Source: Tiliqua scincoides (lineage: Eukaryota; Chordata; Lepidosauria; Squamata; Scincidae). From it: a DNA stretch of 64,000 bases. The DNA lies in assembly GCF_035046505.1 (NCBI RefSeq), contig NC_089822.1, positions 264,627,024 through 264,691,023 of the forward strand, written 5' to 3'. Shown in pieces: positions 1 to 11,027 of the stretch. Each line of letters begins with the position of its first letter. Position 1 is the first letter of the stretch. The notes below the pieces were generated by a model. It was not told the origin of the DNA. It was given only the letters and a program-made list of their open reading frames with translations, and made no database searches. A program made the translations under genes and the position numbers.

Positions 1-478
1 TCCAGGTGGGGGGAGGAGAAGAGTGGAATGGGGTGAATCAGGCTTGGGAGGGGCTGGGATCAGCAGAACAGACCTCTGCTTTTTCTAACCCCCTTTCCAG
101 CCCTGCCAGTATTACTCTGGGCCACTTGCTTAGCAGGCACAGATCCGAGTAGCCCCATAGGGCAAGCTGGGGCATTACTTGGGGTAAGGGAGAAAATATC
201 CCCTTGCCCCCAAGTTGACCTTCAGCCTGCTCCTAAGCTGCATTGGATACAGCAGAGACTTGGCTCTGCTGTGCCAGCGCAGTTTAGGATTGGGCTGTGA
301 GACAAATCAGTACTCCTGCAGCAGGAAGTTCTGGAAGGCAGTTGTTTCAGCCCCATCTCATCAGCAGTGCCTCTGCCCCATACATACAGCATCTAACCGT
401 TCGCTGTCAACCAGTCAAAAGTCAGCCACAGAAATGCTTTCTTGCGATGGTGAAAGCTCAGCCACAAGGACCTCTTAC
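1..478. other. intron or downstream sequence of SCAN gene 1
   Basis: No zinc-finger exon, repeat family or RNA gene is recognised here. By gene order this is the intron that follows the 127-nt exon of the minus-strand SCAN gene, so the finger exon should lie left of the window. Confidence 0.5.
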
Positions 479-605
479 CCAGCACGGTTGCCGCTCTGTC
501 GCTTTCCTGTTTTATCTCCCTGAAGAGTGGCCTCTGCCAGGCATCCGGAGGAGACTTTGATTCAGCGGGCATAGAAGCGGCTCCTTCCTTGAACGTCCCC
601 GACAC
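479..605 (-). CDS. SCAN zinc-finger gene 1, middle exon (KRAB-A-like relic)
   Basis: This 127-nt exon sits between a 3' splice site (TTCTGATTCAG) and a 5' splice site (GG|GTAAGAG). It is read in frame after the SCAN exon, which ends in phase 0, and itself ends in phase 1. It encodes 42 residues, among them DAWQRPLFREIKQESD. Length, phase and the Q-x-P-L-F-x-E pattern match the equivalent exon of the SCAN gene at 27762-27888. KRAB-A exons are classically also 127 nt and end in phase 1, and the peptide can be aligned with a KRAB-A box, though without its well-conserved residues. I infer a decayed KRAB-A box with no assured co-repressor binding. The finger exon is outside the window, so the product is partial. 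Confidence 0.72.
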
Positions 606-1201
606 CTGAATCAGAAGGAAAGATCACTGTCATAGGAACCTGAATGCAGAAGAAGGGCAGTATGGGAAGCTAGTCCATCCTTCGCCAATCTTTGCCACCA
701 AAGGGCAAGCGAACAAGATAAACCAATGTTACACATAGCCAGCATCGCATTTAGAACTGGCCCTCGGTAACATCAGCATGCTGACATAGTTCCTACCCAG
801 CAGGAAGTCAAATCACAACAAATCCGGGTTCATTTCCACAGCAGATTCACCCATGTTCGGTTCAATTCCAGTTCAAACCCTAGTAGCGCAATCCGATGCA
901 TGCTTACTCAGCAGTGAGTCCCACTGTGTTCAACGGGGCATACTACCAGCAAGGGGCATATAAAGTTGCAGTCTAATTTTAAAAATCACTGTGCTAGTTG
1001 GTTCCCTACCACAGAGACTCTGCTTGCTTTTATTCCTCTTTTAAACATGCAGACACATTCAAATATGGCACACACACACCCCCACCAGCAGCCTGGTGCA
1101 GTCCACTATGCCGTCAGGATTCTACCACCTTGATCTCCTGCAGGGGGAGACCAGATTGTATTCCCAGCCCCTCAGGACTGACAGTAGAGAAATGCTCTTA
1201 C
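606..1201 (-). other. intron of SCAN gene 1
   Basis: This is a 596-bp intron bounded by GTAAGAG at the right and TTCTGATTCAG at the left, as read on the minus strand. No transposon is recognised inside it. Confidence 0.65.
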
Positions 1202-1990
1202 CTGCTCTTGATGCTTCTTCTCAGCTTGGTGCCTCAGCAGGAAGTCTTCAGCCAAGGCCACTGCCTGAGAGCAGTTCTCCGGCACGCCATTCCGGACCCA
1301 GCTCTGCATTTCCTGGGGTAAGATGGCCAGGAACTGCTCCAGGATCACCAACTCCAGGATCTGCTCTTTGGTGTGCTTCTCCGGCTTCAGCCACTGGTGG
1401 CAAAGATCCCAGAGGCAGCTGCAAGCCTCTTGGGGCCCCTTGGCCTCCCCATAGTGGTACTTCCGGAAGCGCTGGCACTGCATGTCGGCACTGATGGTCT
1501 CCGCTTCCTCAAGAATCTCTTCCTTCACTCTCCCACGCTCTTCCTCATCTTTGGCCGAGAGGTGGTTCTCCCCCTGTTTGGCTTCTCTGCTGGGGCCTGG
1601 CAGGAGTATCGTCCCCCTCTGTTCCCCGGCATCAGCTGTTCCCTCAAAAGGGGTACAAAAAGTCTGCATTTCGTCTCTCCACGACAACCCTTGCTGAGGT
1701 GGGTTTCTCCCTTCCAAGTGGGAAGCCTCCATGGCCTTCAGGAACTCCTGCAGTTGAGCTTCCCAGGGCTTTGGCTGCCCCTTCTGTGGCTCCTGTTGGA
1801 TGCGGTCAGGGACATTTCTTTCCCAGAAGTCCCTGACAGTCCCAGCCTGCATGAGGTAAGGGCCTAATCCTACCCCTGGCTCCAAGGCAGCAGAGTCGAG
1901 TTTCTCTGTTTTCACCTCCTGCTCTACAGCAGCCTCCAGCTGGAGACCCAGAGAAGATGGATTTTGTTGCTCTCTTTGCTCTGCAGCCAT
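1202..1990 (-). CDS. SCAN zinc-finger gene 1, first coding exon (SCAN domain)
   Basis: The exon encodes 263 residues, starting at MAAEQREQ and ending at a consensus 5' splice site (GAGCAG|GTAAGAG) in phase 0. Residues 1-168 form an acidic, low-complexity leader with a sumoylation-like VKEEIL motif near residue 155. Residues about 169-255 are a SCAN domain ([49 protein letters not shown]). SCAN domains form helical homo- and heterodimers and occur in vertebrate C2H2 regulators, so a nuclear dimerising DNA-binding protein is likely. The start is the first in-frame ATG, with MAA as in the sister genes. The gene is divergent from the SCAN gene starting at 9537. It is incomplete because the fingers are not in view. 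No orthologue name can be given from the SCAN domain alone. Confidence 0.88.
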
Positions 1991-2238
1991 TTTCTCTTTC
2001 AGGCAGAGTTGGGTGATATCAGCAGTTTCCCCCCAGTCTCAGTTCATCACCACATTGCAGGGTTTCCGGACATGGAGGTAGTTGAGAAGGGAACTTTAAT
2101 CGAGGTGATGGACAGCAGAGAGGGGCTTCTCCCTAAGGGAGGGGGAAAGAGAGACCAGCATTGAAAGTCAAACAGAATCCAGTGATTGGGATGGCCATCC
2201 TTGAACCTGGAAAAAAAGAGTACTTCTGGGCATGTGCA

Positions 2239-2500
2239 GAGTAAGAACATTCAAAAAGCTCATCTGGATAAGGTCAAAGGTCTATCCAGCATCTTGTTTC
2301 CCATAGGGGCTGATCAGCAGCCTCTGGGAAGCCCACAAGCAAGAGGAAAAGACACTTCTCTCCCACCACAGCTCCCCCTCCAACTGGTCTTCAGAGGCAG
2401 ACTGCTGATGGATCAAGTGACAGCACATAGGCAGCATGACTAGTAGCCAGCAATAGACCTGTCCTCCAAGAAATTGTGGAAGTGCCTTTCTCCCACTGTG
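2239..2500 (-). mobile_element. old CR1 LINE 3' end
   Basis: The plus strand reads a worn 'GTAAGAACATTC...GGATAAGGTCAAAGG...CAGCATCTTG' series that parallels the reverse complement of the CR1 3' UTR seen in better copies at 16313 and 18418. It is much diverged and 5'-truncated. The following 2500-3073 shows no clear feature. Confidence 0.5.
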
Positions 2501-3073
2501 AAAGAATCATCATCACAAGCCCACAGGTTCTGGGGATCAGCAGGAAGTTTGCATGTCATTCATAGATATTATTTGCAAGCCATGACATCCAAGAAAGCCC
2601 TAAGTGCCAATTTAGGCATGGAACAAGAGGCCTGCAGCACCTAAAAGATGAACAGTTTTGTTAATGGCAATACCAGGACCAGACTGATTGGGGGCCTTGT
2701 GTTGGCTCCCCCGCCCCACAGTGGCCCTGTCCATCCCTGATGGTACACTGGATGATACCATTGCCACTGGAAAGGGAAACAGGTGTCAGTCCAGCCAGCT
2801 GGGCCGTCTGATTTGCGTGGGCCATCAGCCAGTCCCAATATGACATCATCACATCTTAAGATAAGTGACACAAGTGAAATTATTCTTTAGCCAAGACGTA
2901 CTGGAGGAAAACAAAACTGTACTAAAGGTTACCTTAGGACGTCCTATCTGCTTAGAGCCATCAGTGTTTTCACTGAAATGTACTAATGAAGCAATTTTGG
3001 ACAGAGACACATAATTAGCCCCCTTTGGATACAATCATGATTATTGAAATAAATGAAAATAGGCAACAATCCC

Positions 3074-3453
3074 CAGTGTTTCTCCAGCTGTGGGTTGAGA
3101 CCTGCTAGATGGGTTGCGAGTCAATTTCAGGTTGACCCCCCATTAGGTGGGTCCCCATTCATTTCAATATTTTATTTTTAATATATTACACTTGATGGTA
3201 CTATGGTGTGTGACTGCCTTTGGGGAAATGTTACACATCTGTACTTTTAAAAGGCTACTAGGTATATGCTTTTAACAATGATAGTAAATGGGACTGAATC
3301 CTGGGTAAGTGTGAGTAGCATTGCAGCCTAGGGTCGTTAAAAATTTTTCCTGCTTGATGAACTCACTTCCGGTCATGACATCACTTCCAGTGGGTCCCGA
3401 CAGATTCTCATTCCAAAAAGTGGGTCCTGGTGCAAAAAGTTTGAGAACCACTG
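3074..3453. mobile_element. hAT-type non-autonomous DNA transposon
   Basis: The ends are inverted: CAGTGTTTCTC at the left and GAGAACCACTG at the right. The inner right end carries 'GTGGGTCCTGGTGC', shared with the copies at 6829 and 47644. It has no coding capacity. No clear 8-bp target duplication remains. Confidence 0.65.
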
Positions 3454-3600
3454 CCCTACACAAAATACTCCGAGTGCTAGTATGAAAGCCTAACTTCCTA
3501 ATATACGAGTCATCCTTGTGGCCAAAAGTACAAAAAAAAAAATCAAAGAGGGAAGAAATGAATCGATAACTAGATCTTTTACAAACTCTTATAAAATGAG

Positions 3601-3797
3601 GGGCAAATCCTATCCAACTTTCCAGCACGGATGTGGCCATGCCAACAGAGAGTGCATGAAACAGGGTACACACTGCATCCTGTGGTGGGGGGCAGTCATG
3701 GAGGCCTCCTCAGGGAAAGGAAAAGTTTGTTCCCGTACCTTGGGGCTATTTCTTTACCTTTGTAAAGCTGCTGGAAAGTTGGATAGGATCGGGCCCT
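3601..3797. mobile_element. MITE with TATCCAACTTTCCAGC ends
   Basis: A short element whose ends are inverted copies of a 'GGGC(C/A)AATCCTATCC...TTTCCAGC' sequence. Copies of the same family are at 19570, 34975, 35608 and 46429. No open frame belongs to it, and its transposase superfamily is not determined. Confidence 0.65.
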
Positions 3798-4065
3798 AAA
3801 TCAGTGTTTCTCAAACTGTGGGTAGGGGCATGTAGACATTAAGCACACAATCTTACCGACATTATCTGGCAAGATCTGGTAAGACATGTAGACATTAAGC
3901 ACACAAAGGTCACAAGCCAAAGCTCAATCACCTCCAAAACCAGCTGTGCTACTGAACCCGGCATGACACCCTGCAGGGCTTTTCATCTCCCTTCAAGTCA
4001 TTCTTCTGCCCACTTCCTTTATCCCTTCCCATAACTATCACATTCCCTCCTCATATTCTATAGGA

Positions 4066-4491
4066 CAATGTTTCTCAACCAGGCATACTTGTACCACTGG
4101 GCAGTACTTGAGGTGGTGTCCAGTGGTATCTGTGACCCCCACCACCTGGCAGCAATGCAACAGGACAAGCAGCCGTAGAAGGCCTGGCTCAGCAGGCGGA
4201 GCGCCAGCATGCACTTTTCATGTGCTCAGAAAAGCCCTCCTGTCCACCCTGAGCCTCTTACTGGTGTTTGAGCCCAATCCTATGCACATCTACTCGAAAA
4301 CATCCTATTAGAGTCAATGGGGCTTACTCCCAGGTAAGCGTGTTTAGGACTGCAGCCTTTATCACATTGGGTCAAGCCTTCCAATCTAGAAGCAACTGGT
4401 GATGATATCATCAGCAGTTACTTCTGGTGGTACTTTCAATAGGTGGACCGTGTGAAGAGGTGCAGTGGGGGCCAGGCATTGAGAAATGCTG
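4066..4491. mobile_element. hAT-type element with short palindromic repeat inside
   Basis: The ends are CAATGTTTCTCAACC and GGCATTGAGAAATGCTG. The flanking 8-mers CTATAGGA and TCCTAGGA are similar, as expected of a worn hAT target duplication. A copy of the short palindromic repeat described at 6687 occupies about 4267-4356. Confidence 0.6.
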
Positions 4492-4608
4492 TCCTAGGAT
4501 AAAGTCAGACCTGGCAACCACCACTCACGCCCTACTAACCCCCAAGCCCAGACTTCTGCAGCATCCAGGGCATGATAAGAGAATTCTGACATTATGAATG
4601 TTGTGGAA

Positions 4609-5067
4609 CGGGATGCCCAAACCCTGGCCCTGGGGCCACTTGCAGCCCTCGAGGCCTCTCAATGCGGCCCTCAGGGAGCCCCCAGTCTCCAATGAGCCTC
4701 TGGCCCTCTGGAGTTTTGTTGGAGCCCACACTGGCCTGACACAACTGCTCTCAGCGTGTGGGCAACTGTTTGACGTCTCACATGAGCTGTGGATGAGGGT
4801 TCCCTCCACTGCTTGTTGTTTCACATCTGTGATGCAGGAGCAGCAGCAAAGGAAAGGCCAGCTTTGCTTTGTGCAAGGCCTTTCATAGGCCTTGAGCTAT
4901 TGCAAGACCTTCATTCATTCATATAAGTTCAATCTTTAATATATTCATTTATGTACTTATGTAAATTTATTCAAATTTTAATGTAAATTAGTTCTTTTTT
5001 CCCTGGCCCCCAACACAGTGTCAGAGAGACCATGTGGCCCTCCTGCCAAAAACTTTGGACACCCCTG
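4609..5067. mobile_element. hAT-type element with 8-bp target duplication
   Basis: The right end reads CTTTGGACACCCCTG and the left end is a worn inverted match. The flanks TTGTGGAA (4601-4608) and TTGTGGAG (5068-5075) agree at seven of eight bases. The interior is non-coding, and its right half is AT-rich. Confidence 0.65.
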
Positions 5068-6055
5068 TTGTGGAGCTGTCCCAAATTTCAGGGGGAGGCA
5101 GATGCATTTTCCAGCCTTGCCACTCAAGAACCAATTACCTGGACATTCCTAGGAGAGAACCTGGACCTGACTGCCTGTACAGAGCCACAGATGCTCCTGG
5201 CGCACACAGGAATCCAGCCTCCACCCAGCTACGTCTACCTGTCCTAGCATTGCCTAATCTTACTGACAGCTGTTCTCCAGGTACTTAGGGTCTTCCCTGG
5301 CCCAACCGAGATCTGCCTAACCAGAAATGCCAGGGACCAGAGCTCAGATCTTTTGCAGGTTCAATCAGAAGTTTCAAACAACATTCTCTCCAAGCCCAGT
5401 CCTGCCTCCTGCCTCCCTGTCCTGATTCTTCCATGCTTCTGCTATCTCTGTCAGACAAGTGCTTGATCCAAAGGAGGGTGAACCCAACCACTGCTGCTTT
5501 CTCCAGTGTAGATGCAGCGATGGAGAGAAGAGTCACCTGTGTGACTTCTGCCTGTCACACAGCTGCTGAAGCTCAACCAGAACAGCAAACCTGCAGCCCT
5601 CCCTGCCTTTGCCATAGACACACTTCCCCACTCACCAGACCCTTCCCTGATGCACAGAGGGAGCCACTCCAGGTTGACAGCACCCACTGCCAGGGAAATT
5701 TAAACCTGACTTTCTCCAGGTGGGCGGGGCAGGAAGTGACTTACACAATTTGCATCCCTCCCTTCCCAAAGGAGTTTGCCTTCTCTAGGAAACGGCGGCT
5801 CAATGAGGTTAACCCTTTATGGACTGCCCCAGCCCTGATGCTGGAAACGGTGCAGTGATTTGTACAGTGCCTGGGAAATCAGGAAGGATTTGCTATGCTC
5901 TGATAGCGTTGGACAGCATTTGTGAAGGGCTGATCTGTCACCAGCCATGATGACTAAGTAGAACCTCCATGTTCAAATGCTGTATATCTTGGAATTCTAG
6001 ATGCCTGCTGTTTGTTGGAGACAGTATACTCAATTAAGGCTGCAATCATATACAC
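5068..6055. other. spacer with no recognised feature
   Basis: Single-copy-looking sequence. Short open frames on both strands show no domain, splice context or repeated family, and I do not call a gene. Confidence 0.5.
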
Positions 6056-6427
6056 CAGGGGTGCTCAATAGGTGGATCGCGATCTACCAGTAGATCGCGA
6101 GGCAAAATGAGTAGATCGCGGAGTGCCGACCCCCCCCTTCAGGTGCCTCTGGGAGGAAACACCGGGAGTAAGGCCCATTGTACTCAATGGGGCTTACTCC
6201 CAGGTAAGTGTGGCTAGGATTGCAGCCTCACAGCCTAATCCTAGGCATGTCTACTCAGGAGTAAGTCCTGTTATACTCAGTGTGGCTCAAGGTACACCAA
6301 CATACATTGTGCACATAAATGTTATATGTTATGATGGCGCGAACATTGTAAAAAAAACTCTGGTAGATCTCCGGGCCCTGCTGGGTTCCAAAGCAGCTCT
6401 TGAGCCAAAAAAGTGTGAGCACCCCTG
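6056..6427. mobile_element. hAT-type element, GATCGCG family
   Basis: The inverted ends are CAGGGGTGCTCA and TGAGCACCCCTG. The left interior holds repeated GTAGATCGCG motifs. The flanks ATATACAC and ATATACAT form a near-perfect 8-bp target duplication. A short palindromic repeat (about 6165-6290) lies within it. A sister copy is at 11028. Confidence 0.8.
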
Positions 6428-6686
6428 ATATACATGCTTGCCTGGAACTAAGTCCAAATGAACACAAGGGGGTTTACTTCTGAGTAGGCATTGAGACCCA
6501 CAGCCTTTCCAGTTATGCTGCTTTAGTATTTAATAAAGTATGCAAGATTATATTAATCCTGGCTTATGTTCCAGAGTATAGACCAAGTTTTATTGCAATC
6601 TTTGTCCCATTTTCTCCTTGAGAAGAGCTGTTTAATCCTCATTTTTGAGATCCGAAAGGGTACTTCTCCACTGGTGCCTGTTGGGG

Positions 6687-6780
6687 TTTAGGCTGCAATC
6701 CTAACCACACTTTCCTGAGAGTAAGCCCCATTGAACAAAATAGGACTTACTTCTGAGTAGACCTGGTTAGGCTTGTGCCC
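6687..6780. repeat. short palindromic interspersed repeat
   Basis: A 90-bp element has an AATCCTA...TTACCTGGGAGTAAG-like left half answered by an inverted CTTACTTCTGAGTAGAC...TAGG right half around a CCCATTGAA core. Other copies are at about 4267-4356, 6165-6290, 11640-11725 and 23096-23181. It is probably a tiny MITE. Confidence 0.6.
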
Positions 6781-6828
6781 TTAATGACATTTCTATTAGC
6801 CTCCTGGTTCTTCTAATATGCACTAGAT

Positions 6829-7735
6829 CAGTGGTCCCTAAACTTTTTAGCACCAGGACCCACTTTTAAAGACAGTACTCTATCAGGACCCACCTCAGTT
6901 TAGCAAATTTTTAAAAAGAAGATATAGAAAGAAATATTCTGTTCTATTCACTCATTTATAAGTAATGATAACCAGAAAAAGGCCCTCAAACTTTATCACT
7001 CTGTATTCACAGAAGCTTGTGGGGCAATTAGCAGCTATCTTGCAAACTGCAGGAGCTGAGTTCTTTGCAGGGTAATTACCTGAGGGTAATTAGCTTTGCA
7101 GGCTAATTAGCTGAGCTCCTGCTGTTTGCAGGCATGTGTAAAATATAGGGAGATAAATGTGCATCTTACTGGTTATTATTACTTATCAGTAAATAAACAT
7201 TTCTTTCTAGATCTCCTTTTAAAAAAGTCTGATAAACCTACATAAGAAGAGCCCCATTGGATGAGGCCAAAGGCCCATCAAGTCCAGCTTCCTGTATCTC
7301 ATGGTGGCCCACCAAATGCTTCAGGGAGCACACAAAACAACAAGAGACCTGTGTCCTGGTGCCCCCCCCCCCGGCAACTGGCACTTTGAGGTAGACTACC
7401 TCTAAAATCAGGAGCTTGCACATACCTACCATGACTTGTAACCCGTGATGAACTTTTCCTCCAGAAATTTGTCTGATCCCCTCTTAAAGTCATCTAGGCA
7501 AGATGCCATCACCACTTCCTGTGGCAAGGAGTTTCACAGACCAGTGACACGCTGGGTAAATATTTTCTTTTGTCCGTCCTAACTCTCCCAACACTCAATT
7601 TTAGTGGATGTCCCCTGATTCTGGAATTGTGTGAGAGAGAAAAGAGTATCTCTCTAGCCACCAAATCTAGATGGGTCCAGATAGAGTGTCGTTTTAAAAA
7701 GTGGGTCCTGATGCTAAAAAGTTTGGGAACCACTG
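6829..7735. mobile_element. hAT-type element split by a CR1 3' end
   Basis: The ends are CAGTGGTCCCTAAAC and GTTTGGGAACCACTG, with inner 'TTTTTAGCACCAGGACCCAC' answered inverted at the right. A minus-strand CR1 tail (7241-7662) was inserted near its right end, so the hAT copy is the older of the two. Confidence 0.75.
7241..7662 (-). mobile_element. CR1 LINE 3' end nested in hAT
   Basis: It opens on the plus strand with CATAAGAAGAGCCCCATTGG, the reverse of the CR1 3' terminus. It runs back through the 3' UTR into the last codons of ORF2 and is 5'-truncated. A C-rich run at about 7362-7372 lies inside. Confidence 0.8.
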
Positions 7736-8361
7736 GTCTAAGGCAGCTTCCTGCCGGGCGCAGTGTTGGGGGGACAGCTCTACTCATTGGATTGCAGCCT
7801 ACTGCACACAGCTTTTAAAGTCTCCGAGCCCCCAGCCAAAGCCCTTCTCAGCTCTCCAAAATGCTCTGCCCAATGGTTAAGGACATGGAGCTCTGCAGCC
7901 TAGAGAGGTCCGGAAACATGAGCTGCTTTATGTCAACAAGGACAGCTTGTTCCGGGTGCTTTTGCCCTGTTTTGCAGCCTTGCAACCTGGGTGGGGAAAG
8001 TCCAGGGAGTTGCACCTTGCAGATCTGGCCTGGGCTTGGAAGGCCGAGAGAGGCGGTGAGTGCAAAGGGAGCTGGCTGCAAGGAGCAGCACCAGAGACAG
8101 AATTCCTGGGCACCGAAGGCTGGGCAGCCCCCTGGTGCAAGCTGCTTCCTGCCTGCTGCTTTCCATGGCTTGAGTTAAGTGGCTTGCCTGGCCCCTCTCC
8201 GGCTCCATCAGCACAGCTCAGGAGCCTTCAGAGCCCACAAAAAGCAGTGAAAACCAAAATAGTTAGCAAGGAGAAAGCAAAGCAAGAAACAAAACAGGTG
8301 CTACTTGCCAAGCGGCTAAAACAATTCACAGAAACTTGGCCAAAAGGAAAGAAAAAGTTGT
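7736..8361. other. spacer with no recognised feature
   Basis: Overlapping open frames exist on both strands at 7861-8400, but none shows a known domain or convincing splice context. I see no gene or repeat family. Confidence 0.45.
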
Positions 8362-8465
8362 GTTATACCAAGATCCAGGTTCAGATTCCTGCTCCTGGGT
8401 GACTTTGGGCCAGTCAACATCTCACAGCCTCTCCGGGTTGTTGTGAGGGCAATTGAGGGCAGGAA
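8362..8465 (+). mobile_element. tRNA-derived CORE-like SINE fragment
   Basis: It contains 'GGTTCAGATTCCTGCTC' (B-box-like) followed by GGGTGACTTTGGGCCAGTCA and a GGGTTGTTGTGAGGG core. The same order is seen in the fuller copy at 29640-29850. The region from 8466 to 9150 shows nothing further. Confidence 0.6.
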
Positions 8466-9154
8466 CTATGTACACCCCCCTGAGAATGTGGGGCAGAGGG
8501 GGATGCAAGCCCCCCACACCCTCTGGATGGCCAGCACTATCCCTCAGGTACATTACAAAACCCCTTGGTCGTGGCGGTGGCACGATTGCTGCAGTGCCAT
8601 TGCCAACCCACCCACCTTACCTCAAATAAAGAGTTTCCAGCTTCTGGGTAGAAGTTTTGGAATCATTGATTTAATGTGTCACTTCACCCTTTGTTCTGAC
8701 TCTGAGTTTACAGGTTTTATATTGTGTGTTTGTGTTGACCAGCTGCCGCACCAGGTCCACCTGGACGTAATTTGCCCTTCAGGAAACCCCTTTTGTTTCA
8801 GTCTCATTTCGAAAGTATTGACTGTGTCCGGTTTTCTCCGTGGGCCGCATCTGCAAAGCTGGGCTGCTGCGTTCTCCGCTGCCTAGTCTCCTGATCGCAG
8901 AAGGTGGTCTTGAGGTCTTAGTGGTCTTGTGCAAGACAGAACCACTGTCCATGTTTGCCCCCAGGTATCCTCCTCCCTGCCCACTTCAGTTTTTCTTAGG
9001 CGAGAAAATTCTAAACCACCCAGCCTGAGTAGGCCTCTGGTCATGGTGCAACTCACCATTAAGGTGAGCAGCTCACCATTACGGCCTGAAGTGGCACACC
9101 TAGGACCTTTCCAGGACCAGACTGACAACTTTAGCACAAATTAGTATTATGTAA

Positions 9155-9230
9155 CATAATTTGAGAGCGCAATACCATAGTCTTTCGAGACTGAAAGTTG
9201 CCAACGTGAACATAACATAACAAAACATAA
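9155..9230 (+). mobile_element. short LINE-2-family 3' tail with CATAA repeat
   Basis: The segment GCAATACCATAGTCTTTCGA...CTGAAAGTTGCC matches the last about 45 bp of the LINE at 30969-32635. A run of CATAA/CAAAA repeats follows. It is either an extremely truncated LINE or the tail of a SINE that uses the same 3' end. Confidence 0.65.
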
Positions 9231-9320
9231 CATAACGTAATATCATTCGTTGTGGTAGTAGTAGTATTTAAGTCTATTTGTACAAAGGACTGACTTTCAT
9301 TCCCTGGAACAATTGTGGAG

Positions 9321-9488
9321 GTCTCCATGTAACCCCCTTTCCTGGAGGGAGGAATGATAGAGATAGAGGTCTCCATGTAACCCCCTTTCCTGGAGGGAGG
9401 AATGATAGAGATAGAGGTCTCCATGTAACCCCCTTTCCTGGAGGGAGGAATGATAGAGATAGAGGTCTCCATGTAACCCCCTTTCCCT
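9321..9488 (+). repeat. 48-bp minisatellite, 3.5 units
   Basis: The word GTCTCCATGTAACCCCCTTT recurs exactly every 48 bp at 9321, 9369, 9417 and 9465. The last, partial unit runs straight into the pyrimidine tract and CAG of the 3' splice site of the next gene's first coding exon. Confidence 0.92.
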
Positions 9489-9536
9489 TGCTCCTGCAGA
9501 ACCTGCGCAGTGTTGGGCAGCCTCAGAGAGGGAGTA

Positions 9537-10352
9537 ATGGCAGCTGATCAGGGGTACAAGATGACTGTCACTGAGAGGACAGCAGCAAGTGTGGGTTTCC
9601 ATTTCCAGCCTGCCCTTGACCCGAACACGCAGCCCAGGATGAAGATGGAACCGCCTGTCCTATCTGCTGCCGAAACAGAGGAGGCATCCCAAAGCACTTC
9701 TTTTGCTGCTGAGGTGGGGAGTCTGAGGGAGTTACTGAAAAGGGCACCACAGCAAGTCAAAGAGGAACCAAATGAAGGATTGGCTCAGTGTTGGGAAGCC
9801 CAGTGGCAGGAGTTCCTGAGGATCATGCAGTCGCCTCACTCGGGTTGGGGGTACCACCTGCCACCTCCCAGTCCAACAGACGATCCAAAGATTTCCCCAA
9901 AGGCTCCCTTTGATGAAGTGGTTGACCCTAGCCCGTGGTCCAAAGCCATGTGGGTGAGCCAGCTCCGGTCAGGCCTCGGTGGAGACATGTCACAGACCTG
10001 TTGCGGCCCGGATGTCACAGACAGGGGAGTGAAGGAAGAAATTCTGGACACTGAGGCTATCAGCTCAGACCTCGAACGGCAGCGCTTCAGACAGTTCGTT
10101 TACCAGGAGACCGAGGGCCCCCGAGATGTTTGCATGCAACTCTGGGAACTTTGTCGCCAGTGGCTGAAGCCAGAGAAACACACCAAGGAGCAGATCCTGG
10201 AGCTGGTGGTTCTGGAGCAATTCCTGGTGGTTCTGCCTTTGGAAATCCAGACCTGGGTCAAAGAGGGTGGCCCAGAGACTTGTATCCAAGCAGTGTCTCT
10301 AGCAGAGGATTTTGTGCAGAGGCAACAAGATGCTGAAAGACAAGAAGAACCG
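9537..10352 (+). CDS. SCAN zinc-finger gene 2 (plus strand), first coding exon
   Basis: The exon encodes 272 residues from MAADQGYK to a 5' splice site (CCG|GTGAGAG) in phase 0. A 3' splice site (TTGCTCCTGCAG) lies at 9485-9499, so the exon carries about 37 nt of 5' UTR before the ATG at 9537. I choose this ATG because the sister proteins also begin MAA. Residues 1-178 are an acidic leader with VKEEP and VKEEI motifs. Residues about 179-265 are a SCAN domain ([37 protein letters not shown]). The product should be a nuclear, SCAN-dimerising DNA-binding protein. It joins 13229-13343 and 15171-16105 for a predicted 621 residues. Confidence in the SCAN call is high; confidence in the exact transcript is moderate. 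Confidence 0.9.
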
Positions 10353-10861
10353 GTGAGAGGCAGCTTCAGGCCTTATTTAGCGATGGCAGTGTTGCTCAGG
10401 GTTCACTCCTGTGAGCTTTCAGTGCTGGTGCTAGGCGTTGTAAACGTGCTGTAAGGCTAAGGCACAGTACCGGGGGGGGGGGAGCTGGAGCTGGGCCAGC
10501 GCCAGTAGTAATGTGCCTCAGCATTGCAGGGACAACCAGCCAGCAGTCTACCAGAACCATCCAGCAGTGGTATTTTGGGGGGGGGGGAGGTGGGAAGTGG
10601 GAAGTGGGTGGAATGGGGCAGAGCGAAGGGAGAAGAGGACCCAAGAGGGGGGTGGAGATGGTGGCAGATGAAAAGTGAGTGCAAAGCTGAGGAGACCCAT
10701 TGCCACCAGCTGCTATCTACCCAGGGTAAGGGAGCAAATGCTTCCTTCTCCAGAGGAGTCCTCTAGTGGCATCTTGGCACCCACAGGATCCAGGGTAGCC
10801 ATGGGTGCCGGGAATCATAGGATTGGATTGTCAGTCTGTTCAGACCTGCTTTGTGTCCAAC

Positions 10862-11012
10862 AGGTACTAGCATTAGCCAATTTGCTAAAGCCCCTCAGGG
10901 ACTTTGTGGTTCATCCTGGTGCAGCAAAATCAAATATGCAGCAGATTAGAAGTTTGGAATGCTTCCAAATTTTATTCTGCAGAAGAGAGAAAAATAAGCA
11001 ACCCAGTCTCTG
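10862..11012 (-). repeat. LTR-like interspersed repeat, 3' part
   Basis: The reverse complement reads CTTCTGCAGAATAAAATTTGG, then GGATGAACCACAAAGTCCC. The same order, with an AATAAA signal, occurs on the plus strand at 20150-20240. Family and limits are uncertain. Confidence 0.4.
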
Positions 11013-11027
11013 CCCTAAGGGCTAAGG

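Noticed and set aside
1373-1867. 164-residue plus-strand open frame
   Set aside because: It lies antisense to the SCAN exon at 1202-1990, whose domain and splice sites are clear. It is a shadow frame.
5433-5858. 141-residue open frame as an exon
   Set aside because: No domain, no flanking splice consensus in frame, and no repeat or finger-gene context.
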